From Clostridiales bacterium CHKCI001 (lineage in GTDB: Bacteria > Bacillota > Clostridia > Lachnospirales > Lachnospiraceae): a DNA stretch of 64,000 bases. The notes beneath the pieces are model-generated. The model searched no databases and was not told the DNA's origin. It worked only from the letters and a program-made list of their open reading frames with translations. How positions within the stretch are numbered: position 1 is the stretch's first letter; each line of letters opens with the position of its first letter. The stretch is taken from assembly GCA_900045905.1 (NCBI GenBank), contig FCNS01000007.1, positions 22,761 through 86,760 on the forward strand. Reading direction: 5' to 3'. Positions 45,745 through 55,928 of the stretch are shown piece by piece. A program made the translations under genes and the position numbers.

Positions 45745-48165
45745 TTACTTACGAAGGCTAATTCCAAGACCTTCCAAAGCAGTTAAAATCTTTTCCATTG
45801 CTGCATTTACTTCTTTATCCTCTAATGTATGATCTGCTGCACGGAATACAATGGAATAAGCGACTGACTTATATCCTTCTGCAATTTGAGAACCTTCATA
45901 AATATCAAACAAATGGTAAGATTCTACAAGCTTACCACCCTTCTTCTCAATAATCTCTTCTATCTGTCCCACAAGAATCTCTTTCTTCATCAGCATACTA
46001 ATATCACGGGTAACAGCTGGATATTTTGCAATCCCTGTATACTTGCGATCAAATGATGCGTATTCCACAATAAATGGCATATCAATAACTGCAATATAAA
46101 CCCGCTCACCAATTGCATAATTATCGGCTACTGCTGGATGAATTTCTCCTAAATAGCCAACAACATTACCACGATATATAATGTTCGCTTGACGACCTGG
46201 ATGTAAAAATGATCTTCCCGCATTTGGATCGTAACCAATTTTTTCATGAAGTCCTACTTTATCAAAGAATTCTTCTACAACTCCCTTCATTGTAAAGAAG
46301 TCTCCTTCTCCATACATACCAAGTGTAAACTGAGTACGTTCTTCTGGCAATTCGGTTACTGGTAATGCCTTTGGCAAATAAATATTTCCGATTTCATACA
46401 GACGGACATTTTTATTCCGACGGTTATAGTTTGTAGAAAGAGAAGTTAACATACCATTTAATGGAGTAGTTCTCATAATGCTATAATCTTCTCCAAGTGG
46501 ATTCATAATCGTTACTGTTTCACGAAGTTTTGAATCCTTTGGCATTAATAATTTATCAAATACTTTTGGACTTTCAAAAGAATAAGTCATTGCCTGTGAG
46601 AAGCCGCAGAATTCTGCAATATCCTTTGCCACTTCTTCAATCCGAAGCTTAAAGGAAAGTTTTCCAGTTGTAGCTTCTCCAGATGGTAACGTAGTAGGAA
46701 TATTATCATATCCAAAGAAACGTGCCACTTCTTCTGCCACATCTGCCCCGCATTCGATATCTTGACGAAACGTTGGTATAATTAACTCTTCGGTTTCCTC
46801 ATTATATTTTAATTCCAATGGTCCAAAATAAGATAACATTTGCTCTTTTGACAGATTCGTTCCAAGCAATGCATTAATCGATTCTGGATCAAACGCTACA
46901 CGTTTCTCTTCTTTCTTAATTGGATAATGATCAATCATTCCTCCAACTACTTCTCCGCAGCCCAATTCTTCAATTAACTGACACGCACGGTTTACTGCTT
47001 CTTCTGCATTATTTGGGTCCAATCCCTTTTCAAATTTACCAGAAGCATCCGTTCTAAGTCCAAGTTTCTTTGCAGACAGACGAATATTCGTACCATCAAA
47101 GCAAGCCGCTTCAAATACCATTGTCTGAACATCATCTGTAATTTTAGAATTCTCGCCACCCATAATACCTGCAATACCGACGGATTTCTCACCATCACAG
47201 ATCATTAACATAGAAGAATCTAATGTTCTCATCTGTCCATCTAATGTTTGGAATTGTTCCTTATCTCCTGCACGCTGTACAATAATCTGGTGCTTTGCAA
47301 GCAAATCATAATCAAATGCGTGCATTGGCTGACCATATTCTTCCATTACATAGTTTGTAATATCTACAATATTATTAATTGGGCGAATTCCACTGGCTGC
47401 CAAACGTCTCTGCATCCATTCTGGAGATGGACCTAACTTAATATTCTTTACCATTCTCGCACAGTAACGAGGGCAGAGTTCATCATCTCTTACTTCTACT
47501 GAAAGATAATCGTGAATATCCTCTTGATTACCTGTTACTTTTACTTCAGGTGCTTTAAATTCTTTTCGGAATGTTGCAGCTGCTTCTCTTGCAATACCAA
47601 GTACACTATAACAATCGACACGATTGGATGTTACTTCATATTCAAATACTACATCATGCAATCCTAATACTTCCACAGCGTCTGCTCCGACAGGAGCATC
47701 TTCCTTTAAGATATAAATTCCATTTTCTGGTGCATCTGGATACATTTCTTTCGAAGAACCAAGCTCTTCAATAGAACACATCATACCAAACGATTCCACG
47801 CCTCTCAGCTTACCCTTTTTAATTTTAATTCCGTTTTCTGGAAGAGGACCTCCATCGTGTCCACCTGCAACCTTACCTCCATCTAATACAACTGGAACTT
47901 TATCTCCTTCTTTTACATTCGGAGCACCTGTTACAATTTGGACTATTTCATTTCCGACATCAACCTGACAAATAATTAACTTATCTGCGTCTGGATGACG
48001 TTCAATCGTTTTAATTTGTCCCACTACAATTTTTTCCAAATTTTTGTCTAATTTTTCATATCCCTCTACCTTCGTACCAGATAAAGTCATTGCATCAGTA
48101 TATTCTTGTGCAGTACATTCCAAATCTGGCACATATGCTTTAATCCATGATAACGCTGTATTCAT
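45745..48165 (-). CDS. pheT: Phenylalanyl-tRNA synthetase beta subunit
   Basis: The 806-residue beta chain of the heterotetrameric PheRS. Domains in order: tRNA-binding EMAP-II-like fold (VGQIKTIERHPDADKLIICQ), B3/B4 editing domain, B5 and the C-terminal anticodon-binding fold (RKYTGIAKYPAVTRDISMLM). Its length matches the family. It lies 66 bases after pheS and is controlled with it by the upstream T-box. Confidence 0.97.
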   Translation of the reverse strand: MNTALSWIKAYVPDLECTAQEYTDAMTLSGTKVEGYEKLDKNLEKIVVGQIKTIERHPDADKLIICQVDVGNEIVQIVTGAPNVKEGDKVPVVLDGGKVAGGHDGGPLPENGIKIKKGKLRGVESFGMMCSIEELGSSKEMYPDAPENGIYILKEDAPVGADAVEVLGLHDVVFEYEVTSNRVDCYSVLGIAREAAATFRKEFKAPEVKVTGNQEDIHDYLSVEVRDDELCPRYCARMVKNIKLGPSPEWMQRRLAASGIRPINNIVDITNYVMEEYGQPMHAFDYDLLAKHQIIVQRAGDKEQFQTLDGQMRTLDSSMLMICDGEKSVGIAGIMGGENSKITDDVQTMVFEAACFDGTNIRLSAKKLGLRTDASGKFEKGLDPNNAEEAVNRACQLIEELGCGEVVGGMIDHYPIKKEEKRVAFDPESINALLGTNLSKEQMLSYFGPLELKYNEETEELIIPTFRQDIECGADVAEEVARFFGYDNIPTTLPSGEATTGKLSFKLRIEEVAKDIAEFCGFSQAMTYSFESPKVFDKLLMPKDSKLRETVTIMNPLGEDYSIMRTTPLNGMLTSLSTNYNRRNKNVRLYEIGNIYLPKALPVTELPEERTQFTLGMYGEGDFFTMKGVVEEFFDKVGLHEKIGYDPNAGRSFLHPGRQANIIYRGNVVGYLGEIHPAVADNYAIGERVYIAVIDMPFIVEYASFDRKYTGIAKYPAVTRDISMLMKKEILVGQIEEIIEKKGGKLVESYHLFDIYEGSQIAEGYKSVAYSIVFRAADHTLEDKEVNAAMEKILTALEGLGISLRK

Positions 48166-48231
48166 TTATTCTTCCTCCAAATTTCACTTTTATGCTGAGA
48201 AAATGTCTTTACAGAAACAAAATTTCTTTTA

Positions 48232-49251
48232 TTAGAACTGTTTTAAGAAACGAGTATCATTTTCATATAATAATCGCATATCATCAATCTCATATTTCAA
48301 CAATGCAATACGTTCCAAACCAACTCCAAAAGCAAATCCAGAGTATTCTTTTGGGTCAATTCCACTCATTTCTAATACATGTGGATGAACCATACCACAA
48401 CCTAAAATTTCAATCCAACCAGATCCCTTACAGAAACGGCATCCTGTTCCGCCACATTTAAAACAGGTAACATCTACTTCTGCAGATGGCTCTGTAAATG
48501 GGAAATGATGCGGACGGAATTTTACTTTGGTATCTTCTCCAAATAATTCTTTTGCGAATTCTGCCAATGTTCCTTTTAAATCTGCAAATGTAATATTCTT
48601 ATCAATCACAAGTCCCTCAATCTGATGGAAAGATGGAGAATGAGTTGCATCCACTTCATCAGAACGGAACACACGTCCAGGTGCAATCATACGAATTGGA
48701 AGCTTACCTTGTTCCATTACTCGAACCTGTACTGGAGATGTTTGAGTACGAAGTACGATTTCATTATTAATATAGAAGGTATCTTGTTCATCTTTTGCTG
48801 GATGATTTGCAGGAATATTTAATTTTTCAAAATTATATAAATCGTATTCTACTTCTGGACCTTCCACTACTTCATAGCCCATACCAATAAAAATACGTTC
48901 TACTTCTTCCAATGCAATTGTATTTGGATGGCGATGGCCAACATTATTTTTCTTAGCAGGAAGCGTAACATCAATCACTTCTCTTTTCAACTGCTCTTCT
49001 CTTGCCTTTGCAGCCAATGCCTTCTTTGTCTCCTCCAATGCAGTCTCAATAATCGCTCTGGCTTCATTCACCATCTGTCCCACTTTTGGACGTTCCTCTG
49101 GAGCGACATTTTTCATTCCTTTTAATACAGAAGTTAACTCACCTTTTTTTCCAAGATAAGCAACCCGGATTTCATTTAATTTGTCTAAATTGTCGGAGGA
49201 TTGAATTTTTGCAAGTGCTTCCTCCTTAATTTTTTGCAGTTTTTCCTTCAT
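48232..49251 (-). CDS. pheS: Phenylalanyl-tRNA synthetase alpha subunit
   Basis: Catalytic subunit of PheRS, 339 residues, the canonical length. An N-terminal coiled coil leads to the class II core: motif 2 near [20 protein letters not shown] and motif 3 in [26 protein letters not shown] lies before the ATG at 49251; the longer frame from 49269 is less likely. First gene of the T-box operon. Confidence 0.97.
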   Translation of the reverse strand: MKEKLQKIKEEALAKIQSSDNLDKLNEIRVAYLGKKGELTSVLKGMKNVAPEERPKVGQMVNEARAIIETALEETKKALAAKAREEQLKREVIDVTLPAKKNNVGHRHPNTIALEEVERIFIGMGYEVVEGPEVEYDLYNFEKLNIPANHPAKDEQDTFYINNEIVLRTQTSPVQVRVMEQGKLPIRMIAPGRVFRSDEVDATHSPSFHQIEGLVIDKNITFADLKGTLAEFAKELFGEDTKVKFRPHHFPFTEPSAEVDVTCFKCGGTGCRFCKGSGWIEILGCGMVHPHVLEMSGIDPKEYSGFAFGVGLERIALLKYEIDDMRLLYENDTRFLKQF

Positions 49252-49288
49252 GATATTCTTCCTTTCCATTTGACTTATGCCTTTTACA

Positions 49289-49533
49289 AAAAAAATCCCC
49301 GTCCATAAAGGGACGAAGATATCGCGGTACCACCCTGTTTCCTACATTTTCGTAGGCACTCAGTATACGTAACGTGTATTAACGTCATCTCCTACTATAA
49401 ATTCAGAGATGCAGCTCTGGTGGGAAATTCAACTACTTATCTGAACTTAGGATGGCTCTCAGCCGATGACCTTCCCTCTCTGAAAGAAAATAAGTACCTA
49501 CTTTACACCTTCTCAGCTTTTTCCTATGCTGTA
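49289..49533 (-). promoter_or_regulatory. T-box riboswitch of pheST
   Basis: The minus strand contains the T-box bulge AGGGTGGTACCGCG (49336-49323) followed by a terminator CGTCC/GGACG with T run (49315-49289), and a long stem-I region upstream. It senses uncharged tRNA-Phe, pairing with its anticodon and CCA end to prevent termination. The specifier codon was not fixed with certainty by eye. Confidence 0.92.
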
Positions 49534-49539
49534 TTTTTT

Positions 49540-49567
49540 ATTCTAACATAAAAAATCAATTTGTCAA
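49540..49567 (-). promoter_or_regulatory. Promoter of the T-box-pheST transcript
   Basis: On the minus strand TTGACA (49567-49562) and TAGAAT (49545-49540) are 16 bp apart. The -35 touches a long inverted repeat (about 49567-49586 with 49603-49624) that probably terminates the upstream AraC-HD gene. Confidence 0.75.
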
Positions 49568-49675
49568 TACAGTTAGGAGAAAAAAACAGTCTGTCATAAA
49601 CCGTTTTTTCCTCCTAACTGTATTTTTATAAAACATTACAAGCCATTTGCAATTCACATTAGGATTTGGAAAATC

Positions 49676-50587
49676 TTATGCATATTTTAAGGCTAAATCA
49701 TTCAGTTCTGCAATTAGTTTATTATTTTGGATTTTATTTGCTAATGGTAAAAATAACTCTATCGTTTCTTTTGCTTTCGTTTTTTGTTTTTCATCTTCCA
49801 TAAAATCAATTGTCCGCATATTATGGAGTCTTTCTGCTAATTTTATCATAATTACATCATCGTTATCGCTGCTAAAATCTTCATTCATATGAAATGTATT
49901 GGATTCAATAACAAGTTTCGCAATATCTTTTGGTATCTTTTGTAAAAGTTTTTCCTCTGTTACATCTGTTTTTACTAATATATCACACATTAAACCTGCT
50001 AAAATGACATTTGATGATGCTTCCATTTGTGTTAGTATAATAGCTACATTTAACAGATGCGTTATATAATCATCTCCGGAATATCGCTTCCTATCTTTGT
50101 ATGAATTACATGCGAACTCATAAATTTTAGATAATTCCTTATTATTTAACCCTAAATTATTCCACTCATTTTCCAAGATTGAATATAATTCATTCTTTGT
50201 TAAATGAATATTCGTTTGATTGTAAAATACGCACTTCATATCATTACCTCCAAAATATTCTATTTGCACTATCATTGCTTTAAGAATGGAAGGAGAAAAT
50301 CCAAACTCCTGTTTAAAGGCTTTCGTAAAACTACTTTGAGACATATACCCATAATCCATTGCCGCATCTATTATCTTTTGTCCCTTTATGATTGCATCAG
50401 ATGCTTTTATAAGTTTGCGTTTTTTTACATATCTCATTACAGAAATCCCCATTGCATTTTTGAAAATTCTTGAGAAGTAGTAGATTGAATATCCAAAATA
50501 CGAAGATATTTTCTCCAAACTAATCTGCTCATTTAAATTATTATCTATATATATCAAACTTTTTAGTACAATATCGATTGGCTGCAT
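49676..50587 (-). CDS. AraC-type regulator fused to a SpoT-like HD domain with altered metal site
   Basis: A protein of 303 residues. Residues 1-108 are the two AraC helix-turn-helix units (ISLEKISSYFGYSIYYFSRI; FGFSPS). Residues about 150-303 follow the Rel/SpoT (p)ppGpp hydrolase fold: H177 in DDYITHLL, then C201-D202 where HD is expected, V205-K206 in place of ED, and KLAERLHNMRT (E252 in place of Asp) and ETIELFLPLANKI. Two of four metal ligands and the catalytic acidic pair differ, so hydrolysis is doubtful and nucleotide sensing is likely. The ATG at 50587 follows GAGGTGAG. Confidence 0.8.
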   Translation of the reverse strand: MQPIDIVLKSLIYIDNNLNEQISLEKISSYFGYSIYYFSRIFKNAMGISVMRYVKKRKLIKASDAIIKGQKIIDAAMDYGYMSQSSFTKAFKQEFGFSPSILKAMIVQIEYFGGNDMKCVFYNQTNIHLTKNELYSILENEWNNLGLNNKELSKIYEFACNSYKDRKRYSGDDYITHLLNVAIILTQMEASSNVILAGLMCDILVKTDVTEEKLLQKIPKDIAKLVIESNTFHMNEDFSSDNDDVIMIKLAERLHNMRTIDFMEDEKQKTKAKETIELFLPLANKIQNNKLIAELNDLALKYA

Positions 50588-50638
50588 GTTCTCACCTCGT
50601 TCCATCACTTAATTTGTCCTTTTAAATAGGATAAACTA

Positions 50639-50660
50639 ATTATAACGTATCATGTGATAC
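50639..50660 (-). promoter_or_regulatory. Promoter/operator of the AraC-HD gene
   Basis: TATAAT on the minus strand (50644-50639) is overlain upstream by the palindrome GTATCA-TG-TGATAC (50647-50660), a likely operator lying in the -10/-35 spacer. No clear -35 is seen. Confidence 0.45.
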
Positions 50661-50891
50661 ATTGCTTTTCCAATCTTGCTATTTTTAATCTATTTATACT
50701 TTATCCTATCATTAAACTACTCCCTTACCAAACAATTCACTTTGTTGAGAAAAAAAGGAAGTGAAAAATGATTGTATTTCAAAATGAAAAATGATAGGAT
50801 AGAAGAAACTATCATTGTTCCAGAACAGTTACAAGATTATGATAAAAATTTTTTCGTAATATCGTTTGTTATTGGAAGGAGTTATTGTTTC

Positions 50892-51761
50892 ATGAAAAAG
50901 TTATTTTTTCGAGTTACCTATTTTTTAAATCGCATGGCAAATGCCAATGTGACTCCTTATGCAGCCTATGCAACTTTGTTTATTATCATCTCACTTTTTC
51001 CTTTTACTATGTTATTACTAAGTACGCTTCGTTTTCTTCCAATTACAGAAGCTTCCCTTTTAAATATGATTTACAAAGTGATTCCTGCTACCTTGCATTC
51101 TTTTGCAGAATCCATTATCAATGATCTCTATGCCAAATCCAGTGGTACCCTACTTTCTTTATCTGCCGTCACAGCGTTTTGGTCTGCATCGAGTGGCGTA
51201 TATGGATTGTTTAACGGATTAAATGCAGTATATGGAGTAAGAGATCGCAGAATGTGGATTCACCGACGTTTTATCTGTATTTTTTACACGATTATATTTC
51301 TTTTTATTATTGTTGGGGCATTGTTTTTACTTGTATTTGGTAATAGTTTACAGCTTTATTTGATTCAGGCTCTTCCATTTATGGCAGAGTTCGATTGGAT
51401 GCTTTCTATGATACGTAATCTTTTAATGCTTGCCGTTATGGTTATATTTTTTACTTTGATTTACTATACGTTTCCAGATTTAAATTCTGATTTTGTAGAA
51501 CATATCCCTGGAGCCGTATTTGCATCGCTTGGATGGATTTTATTTTCTTATTTCTTTTCCATCTATATCGACAATTTTAATAACTATTCTCGGATGTACG
51601 GAAGTCTTACTGGTATCGTACTCGCAATGTTATGGCTCTTTGTCTGTATGCATATCATTTTTATCGGGGGCATGATTAACGCCATTATTATCGAACGCAA
51701 CGTCATGGTACGCCTTCAAGAATATGACTTAGCCAAAGAATTATCCGAACAAAAGCGATAA
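50892..51761 (+). CDS. YihY/BrkB family membrane protein
   Basis: Polytopic membrane protein of 289 residues with about six helices. Family signs are PYAAYATLFIIISLFPFTML, SASSGVYGLFNGLNAVYGV, FTLIYYTFPD and the C-terminal YGSLTGIVLAMLWLFVCMHI. The ATG at 50892 has AAGGAG ten bases upstream; a frame from 50772 is longer but lacks a ribosome site. The family was once called ribonuclease BN by mistake; its role is unknown, with transport or lipid-related tasks suggested. Confidence 0.9.
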   Translation: MKKLFFRVTYFLNRMANANVTPYAAYATLFIIISLFPFTMLLLSTLRFLPITEASLLNMIYKVIPATLHSFAESIINDLYAKSSGTLLSLSAVTAFWSASSGVYGLFNGLNAVYGVRDRRMWIHRRFICIFYTIIFLFIIVGALFLLVFGNSLQLYLIQALPFMAEFDWMLSMIRNLLMLAVMVIFFTLIYYTFPDLNSDFVEHIPGAVFASLGWILFSYFFSIYIDNFNNYSRMYGSLTGIVLAMLWLFVCMHIIFIGGMINAIIIERNVMVRLQEYDLAKELSEQKR

Positions 51762-51791
51762 GCCAACAAAAGAAATCTCTAATAACAAAAG

Positions 51792-51831
51792 AAGGAAGTT
51801 TTACCTCAAATAAAAATGGTAAGACTTCCTT
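51792..51831. terminator. Bidirectional terminator
   Basis: A 14-bp stem with one G-U pair (51792-51805 with 51818-51831), with A and T tracts, between convergent yihY and the hexapeptide gene. Confidence 0.82.
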
Positions 51832-51855
51832 TTTATTTTTACAATAGGTAATGGC

Positions 51856-52521
51856 CTATTGTTTTTCTACAATATCACCTTTCTTTTTATAAATACTATT
51901 TGCTGGTACATACCCCCGTACACTGGACAATGGATAAATATTACTTTCTCTTCCGATTACCGTTCCTGGATTTAATACAGACCCACATCCCACTTCTACA
52001 TTGTCTCCAAGCATAGCTCCAAATTTTTTCAATCCAGTTTCTATTTCTGCTCCATTGCATTTTACAATAACTAATTTTTTATCTGACTTTACATTAGAAG
52101 TAATGGAACCTGCACCCATATGAGAACGATATCCTAAAATAGAATCGCCCACATAATTATAATGCGGAACCTGAACTTTATTAAACAAGATAACATTTTT
52201 CAATTCTGTGGAATTTCCTACTACTGCACCTTTTCCAACGATTGCATTGCCGCGAATAAACGCACAGTGACGAATTTCTGCTTCTTCATCAATAATACAT
52301 GGACCAGCAATAAAAGCTGTCTTTGCCACTTTTGCAGTTTTAGCGATCCATACATTCTCTTCCACTTCTTCAAACTTCTCCTTTGAAAGAGTTGCTCCTA
52401 ATTCTTTAATAAATGTACTGATTTTCGGAAGCAGCTCCCATGGATACTCTGCTGTTTTCAATAAATCAGCTGCAATTGTCTGTTCCAAATCATATAGGTT
52501 TTTAATTTTTAATTGTTCCAT
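51856..52521 (-). CDS. Left-handed beta-helix transferase (GlmU C-terminal-like)
   Basis: A protein of 221 residues. After an N-terminal helical part come hexapeptide repeats (VWIAKTAKVAKTAFIAGPCI, AFIRGNAIVGKGAVVGNSTE, GDNVEVGCGSVLNPGTVIG) and the GYRSHMGAGSITSN segment seen in GlmU. No nucleotidyltransferase domain is attached. Many such clostridial genes are labelled UDP-GlcNAc pyrophosphorylase; acyltransfer to a sugar nucleotide is more likely from this fold. Confidence 0.82.
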   Translation of the reverse strand: MEQLKIKNLYDLEQTIAADLLKTAEYPWELLPKISTFIKELGATLSKEKFEEVEENVWIAKTAKVAKTAFIAGPCIIDEEAEIRHCAFIRGNAIVGKGAVVGNSTELKNVILFNKVQVPHYNYVGDSILGYRSHMGAGSITSNVKSDKKLVIVKCNGAEIETGLKKFGAMLGDNVEVGCGSVLNPGTVIGRESNIYPLSSVRGYVPANSIYKKKGDIVEKQ

Positions 52522-52539
52522 GTTATTTTTACCTCTTTT

Positions 52540-54582
52540 CTATTTCTTTCTGGATTTTGTTGACGGCTTGGACTCTTTATAAAAAGGAAGCACTTGTTCA
52601 AATCTTGGACGGATTGCCCATGGATTGGTAATCTGTTTTACACCATTGATCCGATTTATTACAAATTGCTCTAATTTTTGCATATATTCTTCTGAAGTAA
52701 TACTTCCCCCTGCAACATAAGACAGTCCTTTTTCCCAACTCGCTGTTAATTCTGGATTTAGCATCTGACGCATAGAGACATCTACTACATCAAATACCAA
52801 TTCTCCGAGCAGAGTTGGTGTAATGATCTGCGTTTTTCCATTTAATGTAAGATATCGGATATTTACAAGTTTTTTCAGTATTTCTGCCCTCGTAGCACTT
52901 GTTCCAATCCCACTCCCTTTGATCTGAGCTCTTAATTCTTCATCTTCAATTAATTGTCCTGCATTTTCCATTGCCAAAATCATAGAACCAGAATTATATC
53001 GCTTTGGCGGAGAAGTCTCACCTTCACGAACCTCAAAATGATTAATGGAGACAATGTCTCCTTTTTTTAACTGATTTAATAATGTAATCATTTTAGGATC
53101 ATTTTTCAATTCTTTCTCAGGTTGTTCGCTTATGCCTTCCTTGGATTCTGGCTTTTTCACTGATTGAAATTCATTGGCTACTTTTAAATACCCCTCAGAC
53201 TCTAACTGACGAAACGATGCAAAGAAATGCTCCTGTTCTCGTTCCAATTCCAGATTGTATTTCTGATACACGGCTGGAGGGTAAAAAATACTTAAAAAAC
53301 GCCGAACGATTCTCTCATATACGCCCAAAGCAGTGGAGGATAAGCTTTTTAACACCCCCATTCCCTGTCCTGTTGGAATAATTGCATAGTGATCGGTAAT
53401 CTGTTTATCATTCACATAACGAGTTTTGGCAATTGCTTTATAATTTGACTGTTCTAATACTTCTACTGCATATTCCTGCACTGGCAGAAAGTTTCTAAGC
53501 CCTGCGATATTTCTTCCTATTTCCTTTGCTACAGCACTCGAAAGCACTCTTGCATCCGTTCTTGGATAAGTAACTAATTTTTTTTCATACAATTCCTGTG
53601 TAATTTGCAGTGTTGTGTCTGGACTAATTTTAAATCGTTTGGAACATTCATTCTGGAGTTCTGCAAGATTAAATAAAAGTGGGGGATTTTTTTTCTCTTT
53701 TTTCTTTTCCTTTTTTACCACAGTCATAACAAGCGGTGGATTTTTCTCCAGCCATTGAATCAGTTCTTGTGCCGTTTCTCTCTTTTTAAATCCATTTTCT
53801 TTATATAAAACGGGCGTCCCAAAATAACGAGACCCTTTTACTGCACGCCACTCTGCATCAAAGCAATGATCTTCCAATGCTATATTTGCAATAACACGAT
53901 AAAACGGTGTTTTCACAAATGTACGGATTTCTCTTTCACGACGTACTACCATTCCAAGTACGCATGTCATAACACGTCCAATAGAAAGCACCGTCCACTT
54001 TTCCTTTGTAATATTGGAAATGGTCGGACCAAACTTTAAAGTTAATGCCCTTGAAAAATTAATGCCCATCAAATAATCTTCTTTTGCACGCAGATAGGCA
54101 GAAGCACTTAAATTATCATATTCGGATAAATCCTTCGCCTGTGCAATTCCTCTTTGAATTTCTTCCTCTGTCTGAGAATCAATCCAGACACGCAGACGCT
54201 TTTTTCCCTTTACCTGCGCCATCTGTTCTACCAGTCGATAAATATACTCTCCCTCTCGCCCAGAGTCTGTACAGACATAGATTGTATCCACATCCGAACG
54301 ATTCAATAATCGTTTTACAATTTCATACTGTTTTTTCACAGAAGAAATTACTTCATACTTCCATTCGGAAGGTAAAAACGGAATCGTTTCCATACTCCAT
54401 TTCTTTAATGCAGGATCATATACTTCTGGATAGCTCATTGTTACAAGATGCCCAACACACCATGTTATAATACTATCTTCTGATTCCAAATATCCATCCT
54501 GTTTTTTTCCATTCATATGAAGTGCCTTTGCAAATTCTTGTGCCACACTCGGCTTTTCTGCAATATAAAGGGACTTTCCCAT
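52540..54582 (-). CDS. topB: DNA topoisomerase III (type IA)
   Basis: Single-strand-passing topoisomerase of 680 residues. The Toprim domain starts KSLYIAEKPSVAQEFAKAL and contains CTDSGREGEYIYRLV; the active-site Tyr lies in KKLVTYPRTDARVL. No C-terminal zinc fingers are present, and the tail is basic (SKPSTKSRKK). The ATG at 54582 is only about 10 bases from the probable end of an IS607 element, so its native promoter has been displaced. A longer frame into the element (to 54642) is an artefact. Confidence 0.93.
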   Translation of the reverse strand: MGKSLYIAEKPSVAQEFAKALHMNGKKQDGYLESEDSIITWCVGHLVTMSYPEVYDPALKKWSMETIPFLPSEWKYEVISSVKKQYEIVKRLLNRSDVDTIYVCTDSGREGEYIYRLVEQMAQVKGKKRLRVWIDSQTEEEIQRGIAQAKDLSEYDNLSASAYLRAKEDYLMGINFSRALTLKFGPTISNITKEKWTVLSIGRVMTCVLGMVVRREREIRTFVKTPFYRVIANIALEDHCFDAEWRAVKGSRYFGTPVLYKENGFKKRETAQELIQWLEKNPPLVMTVVKKEKKKEKKNPPLLFNLAELQNECSKRFKISPDTTLQITQELYEKKLVTYPRTDARVLSSAVAKEIGRNIAGLRNFLPVQEYAVEVLEQSNYKAIAKTRYVNDKQITDHYAIIPTGQGMGVLKSLSSTALGVYERIVRRFLSIFYPPAVYQKYNLELEREQEHFFASFRQLESEGYLKVANEFQSVKKPESKEGISEQPEKELKNDPKMITLLNQLKKGDIVSINHFEVREGETSPPKRYNSGSMILAMENAGQLIEDEELRAQIKGSGIGTSATRAEILKKLVNIRYLTLNGKTQIITPTLLGELVFDVVDVSMRQMLNPELTASWEKGLSYVAGGSITSEEYMQKLEQFVINRINGVKQITNPWAIRPRFEQVLPFYKESKPSTKSRKK

Positions 54583-54770
54583 CGTTACCTGCCACTCAAA
54601 ATGTGTGTAACTATACTCACATCGAGAAATTGAAATCCTCACGAACCTTTCTTACTGCTTCCTTGTGTATGCTTTGGCGGCTGCAAGCAACACGCTACTC
54701 GCAACTTCTTGTACACTCCACAGTCGTAAATTCCTGAACTAGCCTTCGGTACATACTTACCTTTGCTTGA

Positions 54771-55928
54771 TTATGCAATTACGTAAGTTTTTGCGTCTTT
54801 TAAATTAAGACTTGCATTCAAATCCCTGTCTTCCACACAGCCACACCTACATCTGTAAATTCTGTCAGAAAGTTTTAAATCTTTCTGGATCGTTCCACAG
54901 CAATGGCATAGCTTAGAAGATAGATACCATCTGTCTACTATTCTTAACTCAATGCCATTCTCATCACACTTCGCTTTCAACCTGGTTCTGAATTCATAAA
55001 ATTTCTGTGATGCTACAGCTTTTGACAGATGCCTATTCTTTATCATCCCCTTTACATTCAAATCCTCAATCGTTATATAAGATGGCTTGGTTTTCACTAT
55101 CTCAGCGATTGTTTTGTTGATGTAGTTCGTACGGATATGATCGATCTTATGATGAAATTTCTGTACTTTATGCTTTTGTATATTTGCTTTTTGAGTGGCT
55201 TCTCCTTTCTTTAAATTCTCATATTTACGAGAGAGTCTTCTTTGTTCTCTGCGTAATTGTTTTTCCAGTTTTTTTATCCTTGCCGACTTATTAATATTTT
55301 TATAAGTTTTACCATTCGATACAATCGCAAAATCCTTAAGCCCTAAATCGATTCCAATTCCAGCATTGCTGTTATTACCAATCGGATTGCTAGGAATATC
55401 TACAAGGACTGATACATAATATCTGTCAGCCTTCTTAGAAACGGTACTGCTTTTGATTTTCCATCCGTCTTTCGTCGTTGGAATGTAACCTTTTTCTTTT
55501 AATCTCACCCATCCTAACGTTGGAATATTGATTCGGTGTCTTTCGCAGGCACAGTCCTTTGGATTATTCTTAACAAAATACATTTTCACATCAGATCTGC
55601 CCTTCTTCTTGAATTTTGGAAAACTGCTTTGATTCTTAAAAAACCGCATAAAAGCAGTACAAGCATTTTCTATCGACTTCTTCACCGATTTGGAGCTTAC
55701 TTGTTTTATCCATGCTTTATCAGGATTGTTTGGAATATACTCATTGTTAAGCCAGACACTAAAACTCTTGCCTGTCATAAACTTACCACCGTTTTCATAC
55801 CGTTCTTTATTATGAGCAAGATAAAAGTTATAGATATATCTGCATGTTCCGATGGTCTTGTTAATCTTGGTTTTTTGTTCCTGTGTCGGATTAAGTTCTG
55901 TTTTGAAGCTCTTTAACAATTTCCTCAT
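54771..55928 (-). CDS. tnpB: TnpB RNA-guided nuclease of the IS607 element
   Basis: An intact protein of 385 residues. The RuvC nuclease residues are present: Asp in GIGIDLGLKDFAIV, Glu in YITIEDLNVKGM and Asp in VEDRDLNASLN, with the zinc finger CHCCG...CRCGC between. The N-terminus (KSFKTELNPTQEQKTKINKT) is the usual RNA-binding wedge start. The start at 55928 overlaps the tnpA remnant; the frame continues openly to 56039. Its guide RNA would come from the segment between 54771 and 54592. Confidence 0.9.
   Translation of the reverse strand: MRKLLKSFKTELNPTQEQKTKINKTIGTCRYIYNFYLAHNKERYENGGKFMTGKSFSVWLNNEYIPNNPDKAWIKQVSSKSVKKSIENACTAFMRFFKNQSSFPKFKKKGRSDVKMYFVKNNPKDCACERHRINIPTLGWVRLKEKGYIPTTKDGWKIKSSTVSKKADRYYVSVLVDIPSNPIGNNSNAGIGIDLGLKDFAIVSNGKTYKNINKSARIKKLEKQLRREQRRLSRKYENLKKGEATQKANIQKHKVQKFHHKIDHIRTNYINKTIAEIVKTKPSYITIEDLNVKGMIKNRHLSKAVASQKFYEFRTRLKAKCDENGIELRIVDRWYLSSKLCHCCGTIQKDLKLSDRIYRCRCGCVEDRDLNASLNLKDAKTYVIA

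Noticed and set aside
50772..50891. Forty-residue N-terminal extension of the YihY protein
   Set aside because: It has no ribosome site, while AAGGAG precedes the ATG at 50892 where the family normally begins.
54583..54642. N-terminal extension of topB (MRISISRCEY...)
   Set aside because: It lies in the IS607 right end; the true start is the ATG at 54582 before KSLYIAEKPS.
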